A stretch of DNA of 64,000 bases, taken from Craterostigma plantagineum (Eukaryota > Streptophyta > Magnoliopsida > Lamiales > Linderniaceae). Location of the stretch: the NCBI GenBank assembly GCA_027422505.1, contig JAPQWV010000479.1, positions 259,001 to 323,000 on the forward strand, read 5' to 3'. The notes beneath the pieces are model-generated. The model had not been told where the DNA came from, searched no databases, and saw only the letters and a program-made list of their open reading frames with translations. Position numbers and translations under genes: made by a program. Below are positions 44,585-57,559 of the stretch, in pieces; the stretch's first letter is position 1, and every line of letters begins with the position of its first letter.

Positions 44585-47340
44585 TACTGACCAAAAACGG
44601 TCATTTCGTAGGAAAGGGCTACCTCGAGAAGGGGCTCTTTAAGATGAATGTAATGCCTGTAATACGCGAGATTGAACTCGCTGATAATAACAAAGAAAGT
44701 TCATCTTACTTGGTTGAGTGCTCCAATTTATGGCATCATAGATTAGGACACGTGGGTTTAAATAAAATAAAAAAGTTAATAAGTTTAAACCTGCTTCCAC
44801 AAATGGAAGTCGACTCACAAGAAAAATGTGAAGTCTGTGTCGAGGCAAAAATGGCCAAGACACCGTTCTTCTCTGTTGTGAGAAGTAGTGCGCCTCTAGA
44901 ACTAATACATACAGATATATGTGATATGAAGTTCGTGCAGACTAGAGGTGGAAAAAAGTAGTTTATTACTTTTATCGATGATTGCACGAGATTTTGCTAC
45001 GTATATTTGTTAAGTGGCAAGGACGAGGCTCTTGATGCCTTCAAAAGATATAAGAGTGAAGTTGAGAATCAACTAAACTCACGAATAAAAATAATTCGAA
45101 GTGATAGAGGAGGAGAATACGTGGCGCCGTTCGAAGAATTTTGCCAAGAACACGGCATTATTCATCAAACAACCGCGCCTTATTCACCTCAGTCAGACGG
45201 CGTTGTTGAACGCAAAAATAGGTCTCTTAAGGAGATGATGAATGCTATGTTGATCAGTTCTGGGCAACCTCAGAACTTGTGGGGGGAAGCAATCCTCTCG
45301 GCAAATCTCTGAATATGGTGCCACACAAAAAGAAAGAAAAGACTCCATACGAGCTATGGAAAGGTAGGGCTCCGTCCTACAGTTACCTAAAAGTGTGGGG
45401 GTGCCTAGCAAAGGTCGAAGTACCTAAACCTAAACAGGTTAAGATAGGACCCAAGACTGTTGATTGCATTTTCATCGGATATGCTAATAACAGTAGTGCA
45501 TATAGATTTCTAGTGCACAAATCAGAAAACCCTGAAACGAATACAGGGATGATATTTGAATCGAGGAATGCAGTATTCTTCGAGAATATTTTCCCAAATA
45601 AGGAAAAGAAAGAAATAAGCTATAAGAAGCGAACTTACGATGCCGTGGAGAGTTCACCTCAAGAAAACGAGGAACCACGGCAAACCAAACGTAAGAGAAC
45701 GGCCAAATCGTTTGGGCCTGACTTCCTAACATATATGTTAGATGATGAACCACGGACTTTGCAAGAGGCATTGTCTAGTCCAGAAGCTCCGTTCTGGAAA
45801 GAAGCTGTGAACAGCGAGATTGAGTCTATTATGCAAAACTATACATGGGAGCTGGTAGACCTCCCAAAGGGGTGTAAGCCTTTAGGATGCAAATGGGTCC
45901 TTAAAAGGAAACTTAAGTCCGATGGATCAATCGAATAATATAAAGCTCGTTTAGTAGCTAAAGGATTTAACCAAAAGGAAGGGTACGATTTCTTCGATAC
46001 CTACTCACCCGTGACAAGGATTACATCCATACGGGTCTTGATCGCTATAGCAGCGTTGTATGACCTCGAGGTACACCAGATGGACGTCAAAACGGCCTTC
46101 CTAAATGGGAAACTCGAGGAAGAAATCTATATGAGACGGTTCGAAGGGTTTATTGTACCCGGGCAGGAAAATAAAGTGTGCAGACTCGTGAAGTCACTTT
46201 ACGGGCTTAAGCAAGCACCGAAACAGTGGCACGAGAAGTTCGACATGACAATGTTGTCGAATGGATTTAAGATTAATGAGTGTGATAAATGTGTTTATAT
46301 AAAAGGCACACCCGATGAGTTTGTGATTGTCTGTCTTTACGAAGACGACATGTTAATCATGGGAAACAGTGACAAAATAATCGTGAATACAAAAAATATG
46401 CTGAAAAAACCATTTCAGTATGAAGGATATGAGTTTGGTTGACGTCATTTTGGGAATAAATGTCTCTAAGATGTCCGAAGGAATTGTGATTACACAATCT
46501 CACTATGTTGAGAGCGTGTTAAAAAGATTTAATGCCTTCGATGATCCTCCGGCTAAGACACCTGTGGACATTAATGTACACTTAGCCAAAAATAGAGGAG
46601 AGCCCGTATCGCAACTCGAATACGCTCGGGTGATTGGCATTCTGATGTATTTGTCCAACTGCACTCGACCTGACATAGCATACTCAATTAGTAAACTAAG
46701 TAGGTTTACAAGTAACCCGGGTAGTAGCCATTGGGTAGCGCTAAGAAGAGTGCTAAGATATTTGAAGCACACTATTAATCACGGCATACTATACTCGAGA
46801 TATCCCGCGGTACTAGAAGGGTATTGCGATGCGAATTGGATATCTGATAGTAAAGACTCAAAATCCACGAGTGGTTATATATTTACCATCGGTGGAGGAG
46901 CGGTTTCTTGGAAGTCCTCCCAACAAACGTGCATAGCTCGATCCACAATGGAGTCGGAGTTCATCGCACTAGATAAAGCCGGCGAAGAAGCAGAATGGCT
47001 TCGAAATTTTTTGGAGGATATTTCGTGTTGGAATAAACCTGTGCCACCAATTATGATTCACTGCGATAGCATGGCGGCTATCGGCAGGGCACATAATTGT
47101 ATGTATAACGGTAAGTCTCGGCACATTCGTCGGAGACATAACACCGTAAGACAGCTTATAATTTCCACCGACTATGTAAAGTCAAAGGAAAATATTGCGG
47201 ATCCGCTGACAAAAGGCATAGCTAGAGATCAGTTAGAAAACGCAGTAAGGGGAGTGGGACTAAAAATCCACACACCAAATAACGAAAACAGTGGTAACTC
47301 AACCTCGATGAGTGGAGATCCCACAAACTTGGTTCAATGA
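44585..47340 (+). pseudogene. Element B pol: integrase, reverse transcriptase, RNase H
   Basis: Integrase: [15 protein letters not shown] and [11 protein letters not shown] (zinc part), [18 protein letters not shown] and VVERKNRSLKEMM (catalytic D, D, E). A TAG at 44959-44961 replaces a tyrosine codon, and a small deletion near 45300 shifts the frame. Reverse transcriptase: WVLKRKLKSDGSIE, then TAA (45936-45938) where lysine is expected, MDVKTAFLNGKLEEEIYM, and the active-site motif reads YEDDM instead of YVDDM. A frameshift at about 46425-46440 follows. RNase [20 protein letters not shown] and [15 protein letters not shown], with stop at 47340. Non-functional but well preserved. Confidence 0.92.
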
Positions 47341-47835
47341 GACAACTAAGCTGTGATTAGTTCAGTAGTATACTTGGAAACTAATAAAGTCCATTCTCGA
47401 CAGCTGCCCAAGTAATTTCCCGATGACGTGTGGTTAGGATAAGCACTTATTCTTTTAATGATGACTATACCAAAGTGGTGGAGTATTTCGGGCTACTCCA
47501 GGATTAAGTCCTAATAGTCTGTCACCTATATAAGTGTGAAGTGTGGCCGCTTCAATGGAAAACACTTATGAATCGGAGATATGGTCCACGGCCGAAACGG
47601 ACACAAGGTGAGAATCGAAAAGAGATCAGATTCATCACTGTGTGTTTACTGTTGTCTTGGTTTACACAAAAAGCCGCCAGTTCAAGACATCACGTTCACT
47701 GAGCAGCGAGTAAACCGATAGTATTTCACTATGGAAGGTTCAAAGCCACAAGCTACCTATCCCGATGCAGTGATGGGTCGTCGGGACTTTCTTTCAAGAG
47801 TCAGCATGCATTGCATTTACATTAATTTCCATTCA

Positions 47836-48676
47836 TGTGGGGGATTGTTGGGTTTTAAGCCCAATGGGCCTTGGGCCCAAGTGTGGGTAATTGGCCCATT
47901 AAGGAAGAGCTGAAACGATTTGATTAAATCGAGAAGGCGTTGGCCACCGAAACGAGAAACCGTTGAAAGATTACGAATCTACGTTTCGAGACGAATCTAA
48001 CGAATATTAATTTGCTCAAAACCGATACCGGGTGAATGAGAAATTAATTAATAAAGCCAGCCCAAAAAAATGAAAAAAAAATAAAAATTTGATGACGTGG
48101 GGCCGATGACGTGTCATTGACACGCGGACTGACGTGGACTGACGTGGCGCTGATCTGGCGCTGACTGGGCATGCTGATGTGGCTGTTTGAAGGGGTATTG
48201 GGTATCAGTCCGAAAGTTGTGACTATTCTCAGATTGACCCCTGGCCAAAAGTTGTGTCTATTTGCAAATTCGGCCCAGTCAATGGAGGTCAACTGAAAGT
48301 CCTGACTTTTCGCGAATTGACCCCTGCAGCTTTTCAGACACTATAAATAGGTCCCCTGGCAGAATAGAAATTCTTTCAATTCACTCCCATCATTTTAGAA
48401 TAAGTTGACAGCATCTCCCTTATTAATAAAAAAGCAAGAAATGCTCGAGTCTTTAGTAGATTCGCCCGATAATTTTGATACGGTGTGCGACGTTTCGAAA
48501 TTCCTGAAGTCGTTGTATCTTCGGGACGTATTGCGACAACCCGAGGCACTGAAATACGGGGCAAAACGTCTTACGGAAAGCGTACGACAAACGTGCCTCG
48601 ACTTCGACGTAGTAAGCCGAAACTCTGTCCGAGTTTTACGAGCGACACCGACCGGACGCCAACACCGGAACCAACA
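47836..48676 (+). repeat. Polypurine tract and 3' LTR of element B
   Basis: ATGTGGGGGA (47836-47844 region) immediately precedes the LTR start TGTTGGGTTTTAAGCCC at 47846. The LTR ends ACCAACA at 48676, followed by the TSD AATTA. TATA at about 48342-48349. Confidence 0.92.
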
Positions 48677-48704
48677 AATTATATTAATAAAATATGTCCC
48701 ATAA
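48441..48704 (+). CDS. Leader frame in the element B LTR
   Basis: An 87-codon frame starting MLESLVDSPDNFDTVCDVSK begins about 95 bases after the TATA box and runs past the LTR end. In the 5' LTR setting the same frame would stop in the sequence just after the LTR, a few bases into the gag leader, so it is positioned as a leader uORF. It is soluble in character and unrelated to the microprotein of elements A and C. The 5' copy is broken. Coding status unproven. Confidence 0.25.
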   Translation: MLESLVDSPDNFDTVCDVSKFLKSLYLRDVLRQPEALKYGAKRLTESVRQTCLDFDVVSRNSVRVLRATPTGRQHRNQQIILIKYVP

Positions 48705-50332
48705 CACGGTTATGTTAATTATACTTCTCTTACAACAAAAGAAACACGCTTAAGACCCTGGAAATAAGTTCTTGGCATTTGACTAAATATCAAAAGAATA
48801 ACTTATTTCAAGTACTATAAACGTTTCTTCTAAATTATATAAACATTTATTCTAAATTAACTCGTAAAAAATACGAATTATGCAAATATAAATACATAAT
48901 TATTGTAATTACCCATATATTCCCTTGTAATCGAACACTATATCTTTTTTGTAATGGAAAATTATAATAAAACCTTGAAATAAAGGTCCTAATAGAGATT
49001 AACATACCATATCTCCATGCAAAAACTACGATACAAAGAAAAAGTCGAAGTCAATCAGTAGGATAGGATCAGGTAATAATGTGAGAAATTCTTAAGTCCA
49101 TATCGCGAAAAATGCGGCACCGCTTCATGGTTGGAATTAAATAATATGATTAATGAATGAACGAATGATTAAAATAAAAAATAAAGGTATACAGTTGTTA
49201 ATTTTAATACTTCATTATTGAGTTGAGGTGCAAAAATAGCAAGAGCGACTCAGTCAAATAGCAGACAGTGGACGAGTGCTAACACTTTGCTTACAAGATG
49301 ACGGTTGCTTTCTAATGTACATTAGTGAAATCTTTGTATGATATGACACTTATATTTGAATATATCATGAATAATCAAATATTTCTGTTCTATCAACATT
49401 ATCCTTTGGTAAATATATATATGTATTACGAAAGAACTCAAAACCGGCTCGATATATGAATATCCTCATTACCGTGTCATTCATACTCGGTACATTTTGA
49501 CTTCTCATTTTCATCGTCGAAAGATCGATTCTTCAAGAAAATCTATTTGATTACACAATCTTCGTTACTTGGTTGAATTGTCAAAGTCAGCCTAAAAATA
49601 TAGCTTAGGGTTTCATGATGAGTTTAAATGGAGTACCATTTCCATTTTGTATACGAGTCGAATTAATTTTAGTTTCTCTATTGAGACGAATCTTAACATA
49701 TTCCACCTTACAAGATTATTTCAAAGCACACTCCGACTTACAAATTCGATGATTGTATCTTAACATCGATTGATATTATCAAGTGTAGTAGGTTCTTTAA
49801 TGTATGCACTCAGACCAATTTATTTATCTAGGTAAATGTTCAGGGAGGTAAAAAATATAAAATTAAAAATGCTATACCGTAAAATTAAACTTAGAATGAA
49901 TGATCCTATAACCTTATTTCAAAGCTCAAGCCTGAATTCAGTAGAGAGTATAGATATAATGCGATTTGTTGGAATAGAATATAAAATCATACGCTTCTCT
50001 TCACGAGCTCAAGCTTTTTAAGGAGATCACCAGAGTAATCACGAAATGACAGCAAAAGTTAATAAACTAGAGTTGACAATTAACAAAACACCTACCATTG
50101 TGTGTCATCGGGAATTTAAACAGAAAAAGTCTTGAGACAAGTACGACCCATGAACTACGGATTCTACGCACAGGATAATATCTAAACATTACACATAGTT
50201 AACCTTAAAAGGGAAGCCGTCGACCTCACCTTCCCACACCAATCCCTTAGTTAATGATAAGCATCATCTCTTCACACACATATAACAGCTTATAAGTTAC
50301 AAAAATCCAAATATCACAAGTTCGAAACGAAA
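48682..50332. other. Upstream region of the peroxidase gene
   Basis: AT-rich DNA without genes or recognisable transposon ends. The last 150 bases before the peroxidase ATG should hold its core promoter and 5' UTR; a weak CATATAAC at 50278-50285 is the only TATA-like match at a sensible distance. Confidence 0.4.
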
Positions 50333-51741
<1,409 letters not shown>

Positions 51742-51942
51742 TCATTGCTCATTGGGTGATTAATTGCTGCGTCGAATGTTGTTTGCTAATTTGACTGAAT
51801 TTGATTTGGTGTTGTGTTTGTGTTTTGTAGGGTTTTAAGGTTGTCGAGAAAGGAGATGGTCTTAGAACCCCCTATAAACGATGTATATGTTGTGTTATCT
51901 TTTAGTTTTACGTGATTGTAACAAATTTGTTTTTAGTTTGCG

Positions 51943-51948
51943 AAATAA
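51943..51948 (+). terminator. Poly(A) signal of the peroxidase gene
   Basis: AATAAA about 200 bases after the stop codon in a T-rich 3' UTR; the usual near-upstream element position for plant cleavage and polyadenylation. Confidence 0.5.
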
Positions 51949-51989
51949 AACGGAATATTCTTGTATTTTATTTTGTGTTGAATTCCTAA

Positions 51990-52938
51990 GGTCATCTCCA
52001 ACCGAAAAACTCATTCTCAAACGCAACTCATTCCCAAACTCAAAATGCAATAATTACTCCAACCATTAAATTAATTCACAAACTCAAGAGAATATTATTG
52101 CAACTTTTACAATTTTACAATTTTAAACGACCCACTACGTTACAACTTTTCAATATTACCCAAACAATAAATGAATAAGTGATATTTCCTAAACTACAAT
52201 TTTTTGGTGAATCTATAGAAAAATACCCAATTGGATAAAATTTTTACACATAGGTACCCATGTCATATTTTACATATAGGTACCCGATTAATTTTTACCA
52301 GTTTCTTTAGTCATGTCGTACATTCCTGTGTGTATATTGTGTACCATAACACGTTGATATAGGGTACCTAAACATAGCATACGCCGTACCTACGGCATAC
52401 CTGTGTGTTACATAGGGCGTACCTAAATATAGCATACGTCGTACCATTTTTTGTTATATACGGTACGCAAATGTGTTGATATATGGTACCCAAATGTGTT
52501 GTATGGTGTACTTTCGGGATCGGGTGCAAAAAAATTATTCTGTTAGGTACCTACATATAAAAAAATCCTGACAGAGTACTAAATTACAAGTTTTTATCAA
52601 AATATGTACTTATAAGTAAAGACCCCAAATTTTTTAGTAAATAGTTTTAATATTTATTTATAATTTCGAACATTATTCATGCGGTATATTAATAAAAACA
52701 ATTAAATAAATAATAAAAAAGCTAATTATAATAATTTATGTTATAAAAGTTAATTATTAAGTTTAGTATAGATGGCTTTGTGAGAGATAAAAACTTATGA
52801 GTTGGTGAATGTATGCGTTTGTAGGAGAGAGAAATGACAAAAAAAAAACCCATTTTGGGTATGCATTTGAGACTTGAGTGTTGGTTGGAGTATTTTTTTA
52901 CGTTTGCGTCTGATTATTGATATTGGTTGGAGATTGTC
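51990..52938. mobile_element. PIF/Harbinger-like (Tourist-type) element behind the peroxidase
   Basis: Left end GGTCATCTCCAACC at 51990 and, inverted, GACAATCTCCAACC ending at 52938; TAA at 51987-51989 and 52939-52941 is the 3-bp TSD typical of Harbinger. ATCTCCAACC ends are common in plant MITEs. The interior is AT-rich and includes a block (about 52205-52580) with many GGTACC/GGTACG repeats that looks like a second insertion. No coding capacity. The short TSD and imperfect TIR make this moderate. Confidence 0.55.
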
Positions 52939-52941
52939 TAA

Positions 52942-53431
52942 GAATTAGAATATTGAGCCTTCAATAAATCATACTATACAGATTTTTATGAACTTATTAT
53001 AGTACTACAATTTAAAAGCCAGATAGGAATATACATTTTATTTCTTTTTTGTAGAAATATAATTAATAGGTTGGGATGTAAATACAGTAGCAATTCATTA
53101 TATACTAATACTAGTATGGTTAGCACACTCAACTAAATTTGTGTGCATATATATACAAACTATTTTTATTGATATAATAAAATTTTAATTTATTGATAAA
53201 CTTCTACTAAATTAAAAAATTTTAAAGGTAAAAATTGTAATTAACCAAGAAGGGTAAAATTGTATAATATGTATCAATTTGACAGACTAATTTAACAGTT
53301 TATATCCACCCTAGTCTCTTTATATAAGAGTATGGATACATATAAACCTAGGTCGGCCATATTAATAAAATGGATTGTTTTTAAAATGGCCCATTAAAAA
53401 GCCTGCATTTTATGGGCCTAAGCCCATTGTG

Positions 53432-53465
<34 letters not shown>

Positions 53466-54045
53466 TAATATATATAAATATATATAGGAACATTTCGAAT
53501 TAACGCCATTTTTTATACCTCAATGTTCGGGCTATGGCCATTTTATTCTTCATATTTCGATATTGTCGCTTTAGTCCTCAAAGTTATAAATTTCGTGTGA
53601 TTTGTATTTAGTCATTAGTTTGGATGAAATAAGGAATCGAATAGGCTTAAGCGATGAGATTTAGCGGTAACGGACAGATATTACTTCATTTAACTACGTT
53701 ACAAACTTGGTAATTACGTATCAATTTCTCATCCAACAAAGACAGCGTCGATTATGAAATAAGCGTAAATAATTTATTACTGATATATATAGTATAGTAG
53801 CGAGCTTAGCCGGTGGTTGATTTATTTAATTTTTTTTATTATATATCATGACGAGATCTTTCCCTTATTGTTGCTAGTTAACGAAAATCAACAATATCAC
53901 TTTGCTTCTTTCTTTTTTTTTTTTCAAATCAATATCACTCTGCTTCGTTGTGCCATCTTCTAAATTTTGTGTCACGATCCGAGTCTTAATAGTACAAAAT
54001 GACCCTATGCAATATATATCACAATCATACTATGCGATTAATATA
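52942..54045. repeat. AT-rich intergenic with (TA)n microsatellite
   Basis: No gene recognised. TA repeats at about 53431-53487, T-run near 53915-53924. The stretch 53490-53700 has the sound of a MITE arm (ATTAACGCCATTTTTTATAC...), but I found no partner arm. Confidence 0.5.
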
Positions 54046-54254
54046 TGTTGTTTCTTCGGTTGAGGTCTGGTCGGCGTCAATAGAATGAAATGGTTTCTTG
54101 TGAATCTCTGGTCGGCGGCAGATGAATGTCGGATTAGTGATTTGTAGCAGTGCATGAGGATCCAGTACATGAAAACTGCTAAAACGACTATGAGTAGGCA
54201 CAAGAGCATGAATAACTCATTCCACAATCTGTTGAAATTATCCATATTATCCAT
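54030..54254 (-). CDS. LTR microprotein frame, copy C-3' (run-on form)
   Basis: ATG at 54254; the frame starts MDNMDNFNRLWNELF, has the same membrane helix (CLLIVVLAVFMYW) and the HC motif, but a downstream deletion removed the usual stop so it runs on to 54030 (74 codons). Against A-5' nine of the first 36 residues differ, all helix changes staying hydrophobic, with no indel or stop. Confidence 0.3.
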   Translation of the reverse strand: MDNMDNFNRLWNELFMLLCLLIVVLAVFMYWILMHCYKSLIRHSSAADQRFTRNHFILLTPTRPQPKKQHILIA

Positions 54255-55521
54255 GACTGTGAATGTCGTAGGATCAGTCGAGGCGTGTGTTTGACACACT
54301 GTCCGTAAGACGAAATCGCTCTGATATACAGTGCTTTCGGTTAGCGGGCGATCGTCCCCAAGATACAACGACTTCTTAGCTCGTAATCGTAGCACAACGA
54401 TTCGATTTTCCGCCGCAACGAAATCGAATTTTTGTTATTTTCGGGATTTTAGGGAGTATGGGAGTGAAATATCCAATTTCGTGTGGGTAGGAGTGAATGA
54501 ATTTTCCAACTCATATGGGGGTGTATTTATACTTCATCTCGCAGGGGCTTAATCGCAAATTCATGAACTTGTTGGACTGCTTATGTTATTTTGACTTTTC
54601 ATTTCAGGGGTCAGAATGCAATATTTTACAACTTATGAACTGTCGGTTAAGTTAACGGCCCGTGCCAGGCCCGATTCTCGGGCCACCATGTCCCACCGGC
54701 GGCGGCCCGATTCTCCGACCTGTCCCACCGGCGGCTCGACCGACACTTCCGGTTGGGCGGTCGACAGTTCCTAGTGTTGGCCCGATCAGTCCAATAGCCC
54801 ACTACGGCCCATTGATCCAATGGATCATGCCACCTCATCTGGACTGCCCAATCAGCTTTTACGTAGTGCCACCTCGTCTTCACCTCAACTGCCATGTCAC
54901 CGGCACCGTCGCCCTTGCCGCTCACCGGAGGAAATATTTAATCTCCTCAATGCTCCTCGCTCCGATGCGGCGTGCAAAGTGCAAAGTGTGCACCTCAAAG
55001 CACACATGGCGCACTTTGGTACGGTACGGCACGGCACGGCCACGACCTCGGCCGCGGGGGCGGTCGAGGGCTCCGGCTTGGGCTCGGGCTCAGTGCGAGT
55101 CGGTACCCGGGCTATTATTTGGGTCAAAACTCACATAAGCTTCTGAAGCCCGTTAAGCCCACTTGAGCCCATTTAAGCCCATTTACATGGCAAGTCCTTT
55201 TGAATAAACTCACATGGGTTTCTATATTAAAATTTTCTTATTGTCTAACCAATGTGGGACACTTAATTCCCTCATTGATACACTATCAACCATTTTAATA
55301 GTTATTGGGCCAACTTCGAAAATTAATTTCCCATTCACCCAAATTCAGTTTTGAGCGTATTAATATTCGTTAGACTCCCCGTGAACCATATATTCATAAT
55401 GTTACAACGGTTTTTGTTTTGACATCGGATGACTTCCCGATTTAGTTAAAACGGGGACAATTTTTATTAATGGGTCAATTACCCTATTTGGACCCAAGGC
55501 CCATTTGCTCTAAACTCAACA
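54046..55521 (-). repeat. 3' LTR of element C
   Basis: On the - strand starts TGTTGAGTTTAGAGC at 55521, directly after the polypurine tract ATGTGGGGGAT (55523-55533), and ends at 54046. Homologous to 19776-21257 and 60957-62329. TATA on the - strand at about 54523-54531 (AGTATAAATAC). A deletion near 54145 removes sequence downstream of the microprotein frame. Confidence 0.88.
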
Positions 55522-55989
55522 ATCCCCCACATGAATGGAAATTAATGCAAATGCTATGCATGCTGACTCTTGCAAGAAAAACTCGACGACCCGTCATTGC
55601 ATCGAGATAGGTAGCTTGTGGCTTTGAACCTTCCCTAGTGAAACGCAGTCGAATTTGTTGTTGTTTAGTGAACATGATGTCTTGAACTAACATCTTTTGT
55701 GTAAATTAAGACAACAGCGTACACACAATAATGAATCTAATTTCTTTCGATTCTCACGTTATGTTTATTTCGGCTTTGGACCATATCTTGGATTCATAAG
55801 TGTTACCATTGAAGTGGACCCACTTCTCATTTATATAGGTGATCGACTATTAGGACTCTTAATCCTAGAGTATGCCGAAATACTCCACCATCAGGTATAG
55901 TCATCATTAAAAGTAATGTGCTTACCCTTTACCACGCGTCGTCGGGTAATTACTTGGGCAACTTATGAGAATGAGCTTGTTAAAAAATT

Positions 55990-57559
55990 CCAAGTAAACT
56001 ATTGAACTGTACTCAGCTTAGTTGTCTCATTGAACCATGTTTGTGGGATCTCCACTCATCATGACTGAGTTACCACCGAGCTCGTTCTTGGGTGTGTGGT
56101 TTTTAGCCCCATTCCCCTTAATGCGTTATATAGTTGATCTCTAGCAATGTCTTTTGTCAAAGGACCTGCTATGTTTTCTTTCGACTTCACATAGTCAATA
56201 GAGATTATTCCACTAGAGAGTTGTCATACGGTGTTATGTCTTCTACAAATGTGCCGAAACTTACCATTATACATTTTATTCTATGCCCTACCAATTGCAG
56301 CCATACTGTCGCAATGTATCATAATAGGTGGTACAGGCTTATTCCAACAAGGAATGTCCTCCAAAAAAATTCCTTTTTCCAACTCTTATTTAATTTGTTT
56401 CCTTCTTAGGAAAGATATCCTCGAAAAATACAGCTCTCAATTCAATAATCATTCCAACGTTGATGTCGGGAATTCTGACTTATGCACCAGAATCTGTATG
56501 CATTTCTATTATCTGCGTGTCCAACGAAAATACAATCAACAGTTTTGGTCCTATCTTAACCTGTTTTGGTTTAGGTACTTCAACCTTTGCTAGGCACCCC
56601 CACACTTTAAGATATTCGTGGGAAGGTTTTCTACCTTTTCACAGTTCGTACGGTGTTTTACCCCGTTTCTTGTGTGGCAACATATTTAGAATATGGTTTG
56701 ATGACAGTATGGCTTCCCCCCACAAATTCTGGGGTAGCCCTGAACTAATTAGCATCGCATTCATCATCTCTTTTAAGAGTTATATATTTGCGATTAGCAA
56801 CGCCATTCGATTGATGTGAATATGGCGCCGTCGTTTGATGTATAAATACCATGTTCTCGGCAAAATTCCTGAAACGATGCCACGTATTCTCCTCCTCTGT
56901 CAGTTCTTATTACTTTAATCTTAGAGTTAAGTTGATTCTTAACTCCACTCTTATATCTTTTGAATGCATCAAGCGCTTCATCTTTACCACTTAAAAAGAT
57001 ACACGTGACAGTACTTCGTGCAGTCATCGATAAACGTGATAAAATATTTCTTTCTACCTCTAGTTTGCACGAATTTCAGATCGCATATATCAGTATGGAT
57101 CAATTCTAAGGGTGCGCTATTTCTCTCGACAGAGAAAAATGGTGCCTTGACCATCTTTGCTTCAACGCAGATTTCACACTTGTGTTGTGAATCGATTTCC
57201 ATTTGTAAAAGTAAGTTTAACTTATTCATTTTTTCAGTTTGTTTAAACTCACGTGTCTTAATCTACCATTTCGTAAATTAGACAACTCAACCAAGTAAGA
57301 AAAACCTGGCTTTATTATTATCATCGAGCTTAACCTCGCGTTTACAGGCATTACAGATAACTTAAAAAGGCCCTTCTCGAGGTAACCTTTGCCAATAAAA
57401 TGACCAGTTTTGGTCAGTACATATTTTCCAGCCTCAAACACTTGTCTAAATCCAGCGTTACTAAGCAGAGTGCCGGAAACCAGGTTCTTGCGGATGTCTG
57501 GGACATGCAGCACGTCCATAAGCGTCACTTCCTTGCATGGGACATGTGGCGCGTTGCAC
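55990..57559 (-). pseudogene. Element C integrase and RNase H remnants
   Basis: Integrase pieces are open at 57630-57226 ([20 protein letters not shown]), 57229-56984 ([27 protein letters not shown]) and 57027-56794 (IRTDRGGEYVASF). After the FEDIFPKKE residues near 56400 the sequence jumps to the late RNase H region ([10 protein letters not shown] near 56310-56335), then SKENIAGPLTK near 56150-56175. Frameshifts and stops throughout. Confidence 0.82.

Larger units (their letters stand above)
33574..48676 (+). mobile_element. Ty1/copia element B, split by a nested Tat-like element
   Basis: 5' LTR 33574-34402, gag from 34430, Tat-like insertion 35369-44584, rest of pol 44585-47340, polypurine tract 47836-47845, 3' LTR 47846-48676, and a perfect TSD AATTA at 33569-33573 and 48677-48681. 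About 85 codons between the protease start (SWYI) and the pre-integrase region (LTKNGHF) are missing at the insertion point when compared with element A. Without the insert the element is about 5.9 kb. Gag and integrase are close to those of A and C, but its LTR is shorter and largely different. Confidence 0.93.
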
